Positions 11,400 to 22,194 of a stretch of DNA of 64,000 nucleotides are shown here, in pieces. Origin of the DNA: Omphiscola glabra. Its lineage: Eukaryota; Mollusca; Gastropoda; Lymnaeidae. Location of the stretch: assembly GCA_964017045.1 (NCBI GenBank), contig OZ024802.1:28420793-28484792 (forward strand), given 5' to 3'. Both the position numbers and the translations under genes were made by a program. The first letter of the stretch is position 1; the number at the start of each line of letters is the position of its first letter. The notes under the pieces are model-generated. The model searched no databases, was not told where the DNA came from, and saw nothing but the letters and a program-made list of their open reading frames with translations.

Positions 11400-11950
11400 T
11401 TGTAATATACTCTCAATATACCAGGCACGAAAAAAGGCTCAATGGCTTCCACCTCAGATGCCTGCGCCGCATCCTTGACATCAAATGGCAAGACAAAGTC
11501 CCCAACACGGATGTCCTGTCTCAAACAAATATGTGCAGCGTCCCAGCCATTTTAATCCAAAGACGCATCCGCTGGCTTGGGCACGTCAAGCGAATGCAAC
11601 CTGGTCGCATACCTAAGGACGTGCTGTACAGCGAGCTGGTGACAGGGAAAAGGTCAGTTGGACGGCCTCGTCTCAGATACTTAGACATATGCAAAAGAGA
11701 CATGAAGGAAGCCAACATCAACATCTCAAATTGGGAGGACCTGGCGGAGGATCGATCCACATGGCGGGGTATCGTGAAGGCAGGATCACTACGTTCCGAG
11801 GAGCTCTACAGGGCGGAAGCAGCTGCAAAAAGATATCAGAGAAAGGCCAGAAAACACTGCACCGCATTCGTGTGTGGGACATGCAAAAGAGACTGCCACT
11901 CGAGGATCGGTCTCACTAGTCACACCAAGAGCTGCAATCAGACAAGATAA
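11400..11950 (+). pseudogene. LINE reverse-transcriptase C-terminal fragment (5'-truncated)
   Basis: One open frame reads from about 11,400 to the stop at 11,948-11,950. It contains HEKRLNGFHLRCLRRILDI, then IQRRIRWLGHVKRM, GRPRLRYLDICKRDMK, the W-x-LAEDRSTWR block and a terminal Cys/His motif CGTCKRDCHSRIGLTSH. This is the characteristic C-terminus of non-LTR retrotransposon RT proteins abundant in molluscs and other invertebrates. The catalytic RT core (YxDD) and endonuclease are absent, so it is a 5'-truncated, dead-on-arrival copy. It shows no stop within the fragment, so it may be young. The clade assignment is uncertain. Confidence 0.85.
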
Positions 11951-12035
11951 TCTATCGTCTCTCGTAGACGGAAAGATGCCATACATACTCTCAATACCAA
12001 ATTCGGTTATTAGGAAGCAGCCACGATTGTTAGGA
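11951..12035 (+). mobile_element. Probable 3' tail of the LINE fragment
   Basis: Directly after the stop codon comes CTATCGTCTCTCGTAGACGG, a small self-complementary stretch (GTCTCTCGTAGAC), then a short TACATAC-like end. The position suits the element's 3' untranslated region. The exact end and target duplication are not determined. Confidence 0.45.
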
Positions 12036-12120
12036 AGAAGCCGTCAGAAATGGAAGCAGTCCACGAGTCACACTAGAAGCGTAATATATAAAAGAGATGG
12101 TTCAAGTATATTTCTGATCT

Positions 12121-12319
12121 CTTTAAGTCAGGCCCACACAACTCAGAATGTAAGGTGGGTCATAAGAATTTATGAAACACTTGTGCGGGCCCAAAAAATA
12201 GGACAGGACTTGCGCGGGCCAAAAGAAAATAGGACTGGGGAAAGCTATAAAGAAAATAATACAAATAAAGAATATTTCGTTACTTCGCGGGCCGTATGTT
12301 GTGCAGGCCAGCTTTAAGG
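12121..12319. mobile_element. Short hAT MITE (CAGGCC family) with TSD
   Basis: The element is 12,129-12,311 (183 bp). Its left end is CAGGCCCACACAAC and its right end, in reverse complement, is CTGGCCTGCACAACATACGG. The flanks CTTTAAGT and CTTTAAGG match at 7 of 8 bases. The ends match the element at 48,817-49,003, so both belong to one family. The interior is AT-rich with no coding capacity. Confidence 0.75.
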
Positions 12320-12435
12320 GATTCGTTTCAGGAGATTAATGTCAAAGGAATATTTTTTAGGGATCTATTTTAAAGTTGAGGAGGTTCATTTTGAGGGAAA
12401 TTGGTGAATAAGACTAAATTCTCTGATTACCTCTT

Positions 12436-13062
12436 AGACCAGTAGGAGTCATAGTCCAGTAGGAGTCATAGACCAGTAGGAGTCATAGTCCAGTAGGAGT
12501 AATAGTCATAGACTTGTGGGAATCATGGACCAATGGGAATCATCTACCAATTTGAATCATAGATTAGTTTGATATCATAAAATTATTGGAATCATAGACC
12601 AGGTGGAGACATGGACCAGTTTGAATCAAAGACTAGTTGGAATCATAAACTAGTTTGAATCATAGACCAGTTGGAATTATATACCAATTTGAATCATAGA
12701 CTGGTTGGATAGCGTAGACTAGTTGGAATCATAGAATTATTGGAATCAAAGACCAGGGGAATCATAGACCAGTTGGAATCATAGAAAAATTTGAATCATA
12801 AACTAGTTGGAATCATAGACTAGTTAGAATCATGGACCAGTTGGAATCATAGACCAGTTGGATTCATAGACCCGCTTGAGCCATATAATAGTTGGGAGCC
12901 ATAAACTACATGGAGCCATAGACTAACTGGAAGCATAGATTAATTAACTGCTGGAGCTAGAGACAAGCTGGAGACATAGACCAACTGGATTTATAGATTA
13001 ACTGCAATCTTAGACCAGATGGAGCCAAAGACAAGATGGAAACATAGACCAGCGGGAATCGT
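12436..13062. repeat. Degenerate minisatellite, 17-20-bp unit
   Basis: Over 30 loosely related copies of a unit around TTGGAATCATAGACCAG. Divergence is greater than in the other arrays, so this one looks old. The left edge begins with cleaner AGTAGGAGTCATAGTCC copies. Confidence 0.85.
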
Positions 13063-13650
13063 AGTAGTTGTAGGACAAACGTCTTCTGATTAGATGCATG
13101 AGTGCAGACAAAGAATAGGATTATCTAATAAGACCCGAGCCACAGAATAGGATTACCTAAGCCCCGAGTTTTAAGAGTGCAGCAAGAACATTTAACCGAA
13201 ACGTTATTGCTCTCCGGGGAAGACAACATGGCGCAAAAAATCAAGGATTGGAGCGGATTAAGAAGAAACTAATTTTTTATTTATTTTCGGCAATCGCTTC
13301 CTTCAACGTATTAATGAATTCAAATTGAGAAAGGAAGTTCAAACATCGAGCCTCGTTTGTGTTAAAGGGATGTGTGGGTCATAGGGTCAAGGACGACACT
13401 TGTGTAGAATTTCTCTTTGGCCATGGTTCCCACACTGCGGTGATTGTCCCCCCCCCCCCAAGGGATGCAAGTGGGTATTGTAGGGGTGCAAGAAAAGTGA
13501 TTATAAGAGTATGGAAAATATGTTAAAATTATATTTTTTTGGAGATCTTGGTGTCAAAAGGTTAATACCACCACCTGTCGCTAGTTGAAGGGTTGATATC
13601 ACCCCTGTCGCTAGTTGAAGGGTTGATAAAGTCACATCTTAACACATGCG
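13063..13650. other. No gene seen
   Basis: AT-rich, with a poly-C tract near 13,449-13,460. A 31-base direct duplication around CTGTCGCTAGTTGAAGGGTT lies at about 13,575-13,627. Confidence 0.5.
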
Positions 13651-13922
13651 CTCATATGTACAGATACACACACCTGTTCACATAGACTCATCTGCACACA
13701 TGAACTCATATGTGCACATGCACCCAAAGTTCACATGCACTCTACTGTACACATTTTCACACATGTATGCATGTACCATCATGGACTCATACACCCACCT
13801 ATACACACACCCCCCCACCTGTACACACACCCCAAACCTGTACACATACACCCACTTGTACTCATACACCCACTTGTACACATACACCCACTTGTACACA
13901 TACACCCACTTGTACACGTTTG
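13651..13922. repeat. Minisatellite, about 18-bp unit (CACATACACCCACTTGTA)
   Basis: The right half has clean 18-bp copies of CACATACACCCACTTGTA. The left half has diverged relatives such as CTCATATGTGCACATG. Overlapping open frames on both strands are compositional. Confidence 0.85.
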
Positions 13923-14261
13923 CTGTTTACTGTGGTTCGCGTGTACAAATTTCCCATAATTCCAGATGCGGTCCGCATAAAGAATTAAGGGAAATGTTAG
14001 TCGTTACAATTATTCGACCCCACTCCAACACACCCCCACCCCATGTCATTTCATCCATAAGTTCTCTTCCTTTCACTTCACTTTCAATGATGTCGTTCAC
14101 TAATGTATCACTATATAATGCATGGATATCTGTTTCCAAGAAAAGAAATTCTCTAATGATCTATTAACAGACTATCAAATTGTCATTGGCAGAAATCTTA
14201 TACAGATGAGACTTTAATGTACACAGCGCAAAGTGTGTTTCAATACCTTGTTAGGAAGTGT
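13923..14261. other. No gene seen
   Basis: Short open frames overlap on both strands without a recognisable domain. A poorly conserved exon cannot be excluded. Confidence 0.4.
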
Positions 14262-14850
14262 TGTCGGGCGTGTGAGTGTGTGGGGAGGTATTGTGTGGAG
14301 GAGAGAGTGTATGGGAGGGAGCGTGTGGCCGAGTGAGTGTATGGAAGAGTGAGTGTGTGGGTGATTGAGTGTATGGGAGAGTGAGTTTGTTGGAGAATGA
14401 GTGTGTGGGGGAGTGAGTGTGTGGGGTGAGTGTGAAGGAGTGAGTGTGGGGAAGTTAGTGCGTGGTTGATTGAGTGTGTGGGGGAGTGAGTGTGTGGGGG
14501 AGTGAGGAGTGTGTGGGGGTGTTGCAATGAGTTTGCAAGAAGTGAGTGTGTGTGGGGGGTGTTGCAATGAGTTTGCAAGAAGTGAGTGTGTGTGGAGTGT
14601 GTGGGGGGTGTTGCAATGAGTTTGCAAGAAGTAAGTGTGTGAGGAGTGTGTGGGGGTGTTGCAATGAGTTTGCAAGAAGTGAGTGTGTAGATGAGTGTGT
14701 GGAGGTGTTGCAATGAGTTTGCAAGAAGTGTGTGTGTGAGGAGTGTGTGGGGGGTGTTGCAATGAGTTTGCAAGAAGTGAGTGTGTAGATGAGTGTGTGG
14801 GGGTGTTGGAATGAGTTTGCAAGAAGTGAGTGTGTGGGGGAGTGAGCCTA
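14262..14850. repeat. Composite GTGTGTGGG minisatellite
   Basis: The left part is a degenerate 10-14-bp GAGTGAGTGTGTGGGG repeat. The right part is a higher-order unit of about 50-66 bp, each carrying GGTGTTGCAATGAGTTTGCAAG followed by a variable number of GTGTGTGGAG steps. The minus-strand open frames (about 90-200 codons) are artefacts. Confidence 0.88.
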
Positions 14851-16146
14851 TTTTATGAGCCAGTAGATTTTTGGCAGAGAGTGTGTATATATACTTGTGT
14901 TTGTGTGTTTGAGAGAGCGAGAGAAAGTTGGGGAAGGGGGGTGGAAAGATTGAGAGAGAGCAATTTTTCTGCTGAACATTTATTCAAGTGCATCACGAAA
15001 ATTGTCATCTAGTTATAACAAATGTTTGTGTTGCTGGATGACTTAAAGCTTCATCTTTTTGCCATGTATTATGGGGGTTTGGGGGAGGGGGGTTATTTGC
15101 GAACTTTTAATGATATTTGTTTCAATTTCTTCAAGGTTATTTCAACCGAAATACCCACATCATAGTTCATAGAAAGGTAAATTTTGTTGCACAACTTATT
15201 CCAGTGCGACTTTTTAATCCATCATGCCAATTGAAAGAATATTGGACATTTCCGATTTTCCTTTTTTTTTTTTAAAGTTCAAACTAGCTTAAAAATACTT
15301 AAAAGGGTAGATACAGGATATGTCAAGTTATCCTGAGGCCAGTGTGCCTGTCATGGGTTGAACACACCAGATACACAGTTTGGAATATTTACTTGACCTT
15401 ATTAAAGACAGCTACGATAGAAATAGTTTGTTTTGTATTGTTGTTATTTTGTTCATGTGTGTTTTTTAGTTTGTTATGTGCAGTTAAATGTCTTTCTCTT
15501 GTACTCTATTCTGGTACCCAGGAATCACCAACACGTCGCAGTAGCTTAGTCGTTGCGTTGAGAAAAACTCGCAGTCAAGTCCGGGTGGCCCTGCTCAAAG
15601 CTCCGTGGCCTTGGGCACCTGAAATTTATCACATTTATTTTAAAAGGGCGAAGGTATGGAGTCCTGATTGACCATTAACATCACGTCTGCTGGTAATTGT
15701 AGCACGTGTATAACGCTACGGTGAGACAGACGATACAGGTTTGTTGTATGCATGCAGCAAAATGTGTTGTTTAAATCTAGCCCCACGCCCCCAATCACCA
15801 CAACCCCCCCCCCCCCCCACCATCCACCTCTCATGCGTGCCGTAGGTCTTTTTCAACTTTCTTCTTTTATTGTACGTGAAAGGGTGTTCTGCACTTCAGC
15901 GTTTAATGTGAGCCGGCGTGGTGGGTCTCAAACTAGACGGAAACGCGTATATTCTACGAAAGTTTTACAAATAAATTGTTGCTGCTATCTATCCGCCGAA
16001 ATACATTGTGAGAAGCTATTGTTTTACGAAAACATTGTCTAAAAATAGTAACATTACGTAATGCGATGTGGCGTCTTCCGGTCTTAGAAATGACTAAAAT
16101 TGTGTACGCTATTGAATAAAAATCGTTGAGGACTGCACATCCTTTT
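14851..16146. other. No gene seen
   Basis: Contains a possible tRNA-derived SINE fragment near 15,540-15,625 (A-box-like TAGCTTAGTCGTT and a weak B-box-like GTCAAGTCCGG). Poly-C lies near 15,805-15,818. No convincing exon. Confidence 0.4.
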
Positions 16147-16351
16147 AAAACAAGCAGTGGCGTAGCTAGAGTGTTTGGCGCCCGGGGGCAAGATTCATTT
16201 TAAAGCGCCCTCTTTTCCTTTTTTCAACTCTCAAACCCATTATTTTCATCAATAAAGTAATACAGAAGCACATTTTGGCGCCCCTAAGTAGCTGGCGCCC
16301 GGGTACATCTGCACCCCCCTGCCCCCCCTACGCTACGCTTCTGAAAACAAG
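16147..16351. mobile_element. Short hAT MITE (CAGTGGCGTAG family) with perfect TSD
   Basis: The element is 16,155-16,343 (189 bp), flanked by exact AAAACAAG duplications. The left end is CAGTGGCGTAGCTAGAGTG and the right end CTACGCTTCTG (9 of 11 bases inverted). The interior has paired GGCGCCCGGG/GGCGCCC blocks. About 90% identical by eye to the copy at 41,240-41,431. Confidence 0.88.
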
Positions 16352-16404
16352 TGTTGGTGTTGGTTGGTGTTGAATAGCTTGAGAGATGAAATGTGTTTTT
16401 TAAA

Positions 16405-16560
16405 TCCTTTATATTAACATCGCTTTTGTTAGTGTTTTTTTCGCTGACGAAGGCCTCCTGCCGACACGTTCGTTGTTTTGTTGCGTTCCTTTTTTTTCCC
16501 AGGTTTAACTTTACTTTGTTTTTACTTATTACCTTTTGTTCGTGGCTTGCAAAAATCTTC
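16405..16560 (+). mobile_element. Retroelement fragment with hammerhead-like motif
   Basis: CTGACGA (16,444-16,450), a short GGC/GCC stem and GACAC (16,463-16,467) resemble a hammerhead ribozyme core (CTGANGA...GAAAC) with one core substitution, GAAA to GACA. The following 70 bases (ACACGTTCGTTGTTTTGTTG onward) are shared with 51,785-51,880, so this is a dispersed repeat. Penelope-like elements carry hammerheads of this kind. The assignment is tentative. Confidence 0.45.
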
Positions 16561-17290
16561 GGACGGCTAATTGACCCACTTCCTTTTGGCCTATCGAGCT
16601 AAAACTTGGCACATAGACTCGTTGCAGACGACAGCACTTTTTTTTTCAGTCCCACCTCCCTCTCCCCATATCCTCCACCCCAAAAAATGTTTTCCCCGTT
16701 TTGCAAAGGGAAGATGAAGGAAATATGATGACACTGATTTAAAATTCCCGATATATATGCTAAATGGGATTCTTTCTTTTTTTTTTTTATATCGCAAATG
16801 CGCTTTGTGCGTAATATTTTCTCTTTTGTTTTTTTATGAAATAAATGATTAAATAAATCTGCGTGTAGAAGCGGGTGGGTCATTAAAATATTTATGTAGT
16901 TCAAAGGGGGGGGGGGGATTTTACTTATATGATTGTAAACGTACATCAAGGGAGTTGCTAGGATTAAAGACGCCGGAGCAATTTTTTATTTAAGATAACT
17001 GAAAAGAGAACCGTTACTATCTTTTTTTTTTTTGCATTAGATTGCTTCATGTTCAAGGTCTAAATAAGAGGTCAGATTTTACAAAAGAAAACAAAAACAA
17101 AACATGTAGGTGGTTCTCAAATGTTCAAACCAGGGTGCGCATGTATTTTCAGATGTATTTTTCGCTCGGGGATTTCTTTTTTCCCAGAGATGGTAACCAT
17201 TTAGGTCGGTATTATAAAACTATCCTAACGTATTAGACAGAGAGATGTAGGTCAAAATACGTGAACTCAAATCAGTTCTTCATACCATAA
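16561..17290. other. No gene seen
   Basis: AT-rich with poly-T and poly-G runs (16,908-16,917). Short open frames have no recognisable domain. Confidence 0.5.
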
Positions 17291-17295
17291 TCTCA

Positions 17296-17985
17296 ATGAA
17301 TCTCTACCTACTGCTGGTACAATATGTGTACGTGTGCCGTCTATTTAATGAATCTCTACCTACTGCTGGTACAATATGTGTACGTGTGCCGTCTATTTAA
17401 TGAATCTCTACTTACTGCTGGTACAATATGTGTACGTGTGCCGTCTATTTAATGAATCTCTACTTACTGCTGGTACAATATGTGTACGTGCGCCGTCTAT
17501 TTAATGAATCTCTACCTACTGCTGGTACAATATGTGTACGTGCGCCGTCTATTTAATGAATCTCTACCTACTGCTGGTACAATATGTGTACGTGTGCCGT
17601 CTATTTAATGAATCTCTACTTACTGCTGGTACAATATGTGTACGCGTACCGTCTATTTAATGAATCTCTACTTACTGCTGGTACAATATGTGTACGTGCG
17701 CCGTCTATTTAATGAATCTCTACCTACTGCTGGTACAATATGTGTACGTGCGCCGTCTATTTAATGAATCTCTACCTACTGCTGGTACAATATGTGTACG
17801 CGTGCCGTCTATTTAATGAATCTCTACCTATTGCTGGTACAATATGTGTACGCGTACCGTCTATTTAATGAATCTCTACCTACTGCTGGTACAATATGTG
17901 TATATGTACCATCTATTTAATGAATCTCTTCCTACTGCTGGTACAATATGTGCACGTGTACCATCTATTTGTGCCATCGTTATCT
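17296..17985. repeat. Minisatellite, 52-bp unit, about 13 copies
   Basis: Exact 52-base periodicity, with units starting ATGAATCTCTACCTACTGCT and containing GGTACAATATGTGTACGTGT. Copies are nearly identical except at CG/TG/CA positions in the GTACGTGTGCCG block, and at CTACCTA/CTACTTA. The right end decays into ACCATCTATTTG. Confidence 0.95.
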
Positions 17986-18029
17986 ACAGGTTATCATCAT
18001 CTTTATGTACCATCTCTATCTGTTAAGTA

Positions 18030-18120
18030 TATGGATATCGTCTTGGACGGGGGTGGGATCTACCATCTTGGTCATGGGTGGGATCTACCATCGGTTTAGG
18101 GGGTGGGATCTACCATCTTT
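18030..18120. repeat. Short tandem repeat, GGGTGGGATCTACCATC
   Basis: Three copies of a unit built on GGGTGGGATCTACCATC with variable linkers. Confidence 0.75.
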
Positions 18121-18125
18121 GACGT

Positions 18126-18312
18126 TATAGTGAGACAATAACTAACAGATAACATCTGGTAACTAGGCGCTGGCTCATGGTGCAGGTAGACGTGATTGTG
18201 AGACAATAACTAACAGATAACATCTGGTAACTAGGCGCTGGCTCATGGTGCAGGTAGACGTGATTGTAAGACAATAACTAACAGATAACATCTGGTAACG
18301 AGCTGATGTAGG
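18126..18312. repeat. Tandem repeat, 68-bp unit, 2.7 copies
   Basis: Nearly exact copies begin near 18,126, 18,192 and 18,260. Each carries GACAATAACTAACAGATAAC and CTAGGCGCTGGCTCATGGTG. The last copy is truncated. Confidence 0.9.
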
Positions 18313-19134
18313 TGAAACATCTCCGTCTACCACCTATACGCATCGACTACATCCGTCATCTATTTTGTAGCACCTCTTTGTAACGCAGAGTAGAACAGTT
18401 TCAAACATAACCACTCCGGTGACGTTGTATCTGAAGGGAATAATTAATCCCGGAAGCATTTGGGAGAAAGAAAGACTCCAAAACAACAAGCCTCTTAACG
18501 AAAAAACAAAAACAAAATCTCCTCCTAGGACAAAAATAATGTTTCCAGCACGTTTGAAAACACCCTTTTTTATATGACGTCAAATCCCGCTCTCGCTTGA
18601 AGAGCACTTCCTCAGCGAGATTGGAGCAGTGCGAGATCCCAAAAAACATAATGTTAAAAACCGAACGCTCGTCGGCATAACGGTATTGATTGTCATATTT
18701 CTCGGTGGTTGTGGTTTGAGTTTTATGCTTGAACACACTTTAACAAGGGAAATGGGAAATTATCTTCAGCATCATACGTGACAGTGGTCGCCATTTTCTT
18801 TTCTATGGACAGTGGTGATTTAACGTCACGCATCCCAAAGACGACAGATGGTTTGGAAGACCCCCAAAAAAAGGAGAGGGGGTGGGTGTGGGGGAGGGGG
18901 GCGAATTTTGGAGAAACAGAGATAACATTTCCAATGAATACATTTGCATAATTGATTTCCGCAGTTGGTTAAGTTTTATTGTGATTTTATGTGAACATGT
19001 CATACACAGTTTTACAACGAGAGCCAACTTGCCTCTGCTATGACCTCGCCGTAGTCTCATCAAAGTCAGAATCACTGCTAGACTCAAAGCGCTCTCTTTT
19101 CTAGGCATTTTTGATTAGGTGACATTGACAGCTG
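18313..19134. other. No gene seen
   Basis: A minus-strand open frame of 111 codons (18,401-18,736) shows no domain. AT-rich with a G-rich low-complexity block near 18,868-18,902. Confidence 0.45.
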
Positions 19135-19345
19135 ATAGATAATGTTCCTGTACAGTTCCAGGTTTGGCCGTATCAAGATGCCGTGCTGGTACAGTTTTTA
19201 AGAGTCCACCGTAACAAATTAATTTTACGGTACAGTTTCATATTCCACCGTAACAAGAAGCCGTGCTGGTACAATTTTTAGATTCCACCGTAACAAATTG
19301 ATGTTATTGTAACGTTTCATACTTTATCGTAACTAGATGCTTAGC
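19135..19345. repeat. Tandem repeat, 80-bp unit made of two 40-bp halves
   Basis: GCCGTGCTGGTACAGTTTTT recurs exactly 80 bases apart (19,180 and 19,260, the second with one change). Between them a half-unit with TTCATATTCCACCGTAACAA gives an approximate 40-bp sub-period. Confidence 0.8.
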
Positions 19346-19384
19346 CGGGATACCCTCAATACAATTGATAAGTTAAGAGTTAAG

Positions 19385-19612
19385 CTTTGCTAAACAAACA
19401 AAAAACGATGGCAAAAGATCAGATCTTCGGGGGGAAAAAGGTAAATCAGATCAGATCTTCGGGGGGGGGGGGGGGGAAGGGATATATGATCAATATGCTA
19501 AACAAATAAAATACGATAGCAAAAGATCATAACTTCGGGGGGAAAAAGGTAAATCTGCTAAACAAACAAAAAACGATAGCAAAATATCGTATCTTCGGGG
19601 GAAAAAGGGGAC
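19385..19612. repeat. Tandem repeat, about 60-bp unit, 3-4 copies
   Basis: Copies of GCTAAACAAACAAAAAACGA followed by a GATCAGATCTTCGGGGGG block occur at about 19,387, 19,497 and 19,557. Poly-G length varies from 5 to 16 between copies. Confidence 0.8.
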
Positions 19613-19837
19613 AAAATTCGGGACTTTATCGCCGATGAAGAGTTCAGGGAAGTCTTCCAACTATATTTCCCGTCATATGTCTTATTATCATTCACGTTAT
19701 CTCTCAAAATGTACGTTGAGCTATCAATATGCTTAATTTGGCACACCTACTGTCACACTAATTGTCACATTAACTGTCCGCGAAAAGTTATTTATAATGA
19801 TGAAGTGAAGACCCAGACGTAGTAGACAGTCTATTTT

Positions 19838-20092
19838 TATTGTCTATGGTCTCCTGTCTGTGTTCTCTGATCTCTGGTCTTCTGTCTCTGGTATTTCGGT
19901 CTCTGGTCTCCTGTCTCTGATCGCAGCTTATTGTCTCTGGTCTACAATCCCAAGTCTTTATACTCCGGTCTATATTCTTGTGTCTCTATTCTTTGGTCTC
20001 TATTCTTTGGTCCCTGTTCTTTGGTCTCTGTTATCTGGTCTCTATTTTCTGGTCTCTGTTCTTTGGTCTCTAATCTCCAATCTCGGCTCCAA
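19838..20092. repeat. Degenerate pyrimidine-rich repeat (TCTGGTCTC / TTTGGTCTC)
   Basis: Around 20 loosely related 10-15-base copies of TTGGTCTCTGTTC-like words. It produces two overlapping plus-strand open frames that I treat as artefacts. Confidence 0.75.
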
Positions 20093-20418
20093 AATATGAG
20101 CCGTTTCTTCCATTTCCTGTTGACATATCAAAATAATCCAACTACAAGTCACGCCAACAATCGCATCACACGTGCCATTTTTTATCTTGAATGCACAAGT
20201 TGCAGCAGTTCATCGGTCCTCCTCTCCTCACACAACAGACCAGCCCAGCCATCAAAACACAACTGGTTTGTACTTTCGCATGCCATAAAAAAAATCAATT
20301 AGGCGCAACTGTTTCCAATTGGAAATGCTATTTCCAAGAATTACATCTCATCGCCTGGAACGTTTGTCTGTGAAAACAATACTCTAATTACTCTTATTTT
20401 TGGACATCGGCCTTGACA

Positions 20419-20621
20419 TTGTACTCCAGGGTCGTCATTTCAGGTTTTTTCAGGGGCGGGAGGGGGTGGGGTGAGCGCGCAAAAACCAAAACTTGGCCGG
20501 CTTGATGAGTTGTTTATTGCTGGGGGCGCCACAGTACAATGCAATTTAAATAAACTTGAACATTCAGGGGGGGCCCTCAACTGCCCCCCTGCCCTATCCA
20601 AATGACGTCCCTGTTGTACTC
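20419..20621. mobile_element. Short hAT MITE (CAGGG-CGTCATTT family) with perfect TSD
   Basis: The element is 20,427-20,613 (187 bp), flanked by exact TTGTACTC. The termini CAGGGTCGTCATTT and CAGGGACGTCATTT (reverse complement) match at 13 of 14 bases. The interior is G-rich on the left and C-rich on the right, with no coding capacity. Confidence 0.87.
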
Positions 20622-20699
20622 CACTGCATTCGTGTCTATGGGAACATTCAAAGTTTACTATAGACTCGTTTTTTTTCTTTAAATGAAGGGGTGACAATT

Positions 20700-20787
20700 T
20701 CGGCCTACTGCATAAGTTATTTTCGTTGAAGGGGGCGGCAAAAATATTGGCCGTCTCCGGATTGCACTAAGCCTAGCTACGCCACTG
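20700..20787 (-). mobile_element. Truncated hAT MITE end (CAGTGGCGTAG family)
   Basis: Read on the minus strand it starts CAGTGGCGTAGCTAGGC, matching the family at 16,155 and 41,240. The opposite terminus is missing, so only one end survives. Confidence 0.5.
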
Positions 20788-21249
20788 CTGAGAATTTGAA
20801 AACAAAAATTGTGTCCTGTACAAGATATAGAAAGTCATGTGGTGTAGGTCAAACAAAGATCAGATTAGTATGCCCTAAACGCTTTGTACCAACAACCACT
20901 CCCCCCCCCCCCCCCCGGACATTTAGTTAATTTTAACCGGGAAACTGACTAGCTTAAACTTAATCAGCTAATTGACTTGCTAAGTTGCCCTATCTCACCA
21001 TTTTTCACGTAATAATTTTTTTTAAAAACAATATAGTGGTAATCCAGCATCATGTGCTGAGCAAAACCACATATAACGTTATATCAAAACACAAACCAAA
21101 ATCTCGCGCCCACGAAACAAACAATGACTTTTATATAAAGAGTTTTGGCCTTTGGTCATTTTAGCCCAGTTAAAAGCTGTTATTTTCAACAGGTCATTGC
21201 ACCTCTAGATTAGAAGAGGAATCACCAATCAAAATTAAAGCTTCATAGG
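20788..21249. other. No gene seen
   Basis: AT-rich, with a poly-C tract near 20,900-20,916. No coding signal. Confidence 0.5.
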
Positions 21250-21465
21250 ACTTGTGAGTGAGCCAGTCAGGGAGTGAATGAGCCAGTCTGTGAGTGAGTG
21301 AGCTAGTCAGTCAGTGAGTGAGCCAGTCAGTGAGAGAGCCAGTCAGTGAGTGAGTGAGCCAGTCAAGGAGTGAGTGTGCCAGTCAGTGAGTGAGTGAGTG
21401 AGCCAGTCAGTCAGTGAGTGAGCCAGTCAGTCAGTAAGTGAGCCAGTCAGTCAGTGAGTGGTATT
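21250..21465. repeat. Minisatellite GTGAGTGAGCCAGTCAGT
   Basis: About 12 copies of an 18-22-base unit made from GTGAG and CCAGTCAGT words of variable number. This length variability points to replication slippage on 4-base sub-repeats. Confidence 0.85.
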
Positions 21466-22194
21466 TTGTTGTCATGGGGTACGTCCAAAATTGTGTAAAA
21501 CAGAGTAGCTTGCCCGTGTTTGCCGCCAGTTTTTCCCTAGTTTGTTCCGTAATCATGTTGTTGTTGCTGTTTGACTAAACTTGATTCCATTAAGTTGAGT
21601 AGGGCTAATTAAAACAGACCCAATAGTATAGTTTTTAAAATAAAATCCATACTTTGACACTGACGAACTTCTTTCCTCTCACTACACGGTGACGTCATGC
21701 TATCCATGTTTACTTAGCCAAACCATGACTACCACAAGTGATATGAAATCGGAAATGATAATGATTTTCGCCTACAAAAATAATAATTTTCTTCGTGGTC
21801 GTACATTGATAACAATTAGTATTATGGAGTGAAGGAATGGGGGGAATAATTGAAGTTCGAGAGCTTAAACAAGAACTGGAAGTGGAAAAGAACGTTTTAA
21901 CTAAAATATTCTCGGTCCATATCAAAGACTTGGTCTTTAAAAAAAAGATTGTGTTACTATTGTTTTCTGTTACAGATCTATTGATCCGGGACAAACATCA
22001 AAAGGCATGCAATAAATTAAACAGGAAATGCATTTAACTGAACGTTTCAATCAATAGTTGCGACATAAGGACGTCGGAAATGACGTCATCGATAGAAAAT
22101 ACAGTAGGCTAAAAAAACAAACAAAAGTGGAGAAATATACGAAATTTATGTATTTAGAGAAGGTAATTGAGTGTAAGGGGCAGTCTTTAAATGA
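21466..22194. other. No gene seen
   Basis: Overlapping short open frames lie on both strands (21,710-22,037) with no recognisable domain. AT-rich. Confidence 0.45.

Noticed and set aside
15540..15625. tRNA gene or tRNA-derived SINE
   Set aside because: An A-box-like TAGCTTAGTCGTT is present, but the B-box is poor and no cloverleaf can be drawn. Kept only as a note in the spacer entry.
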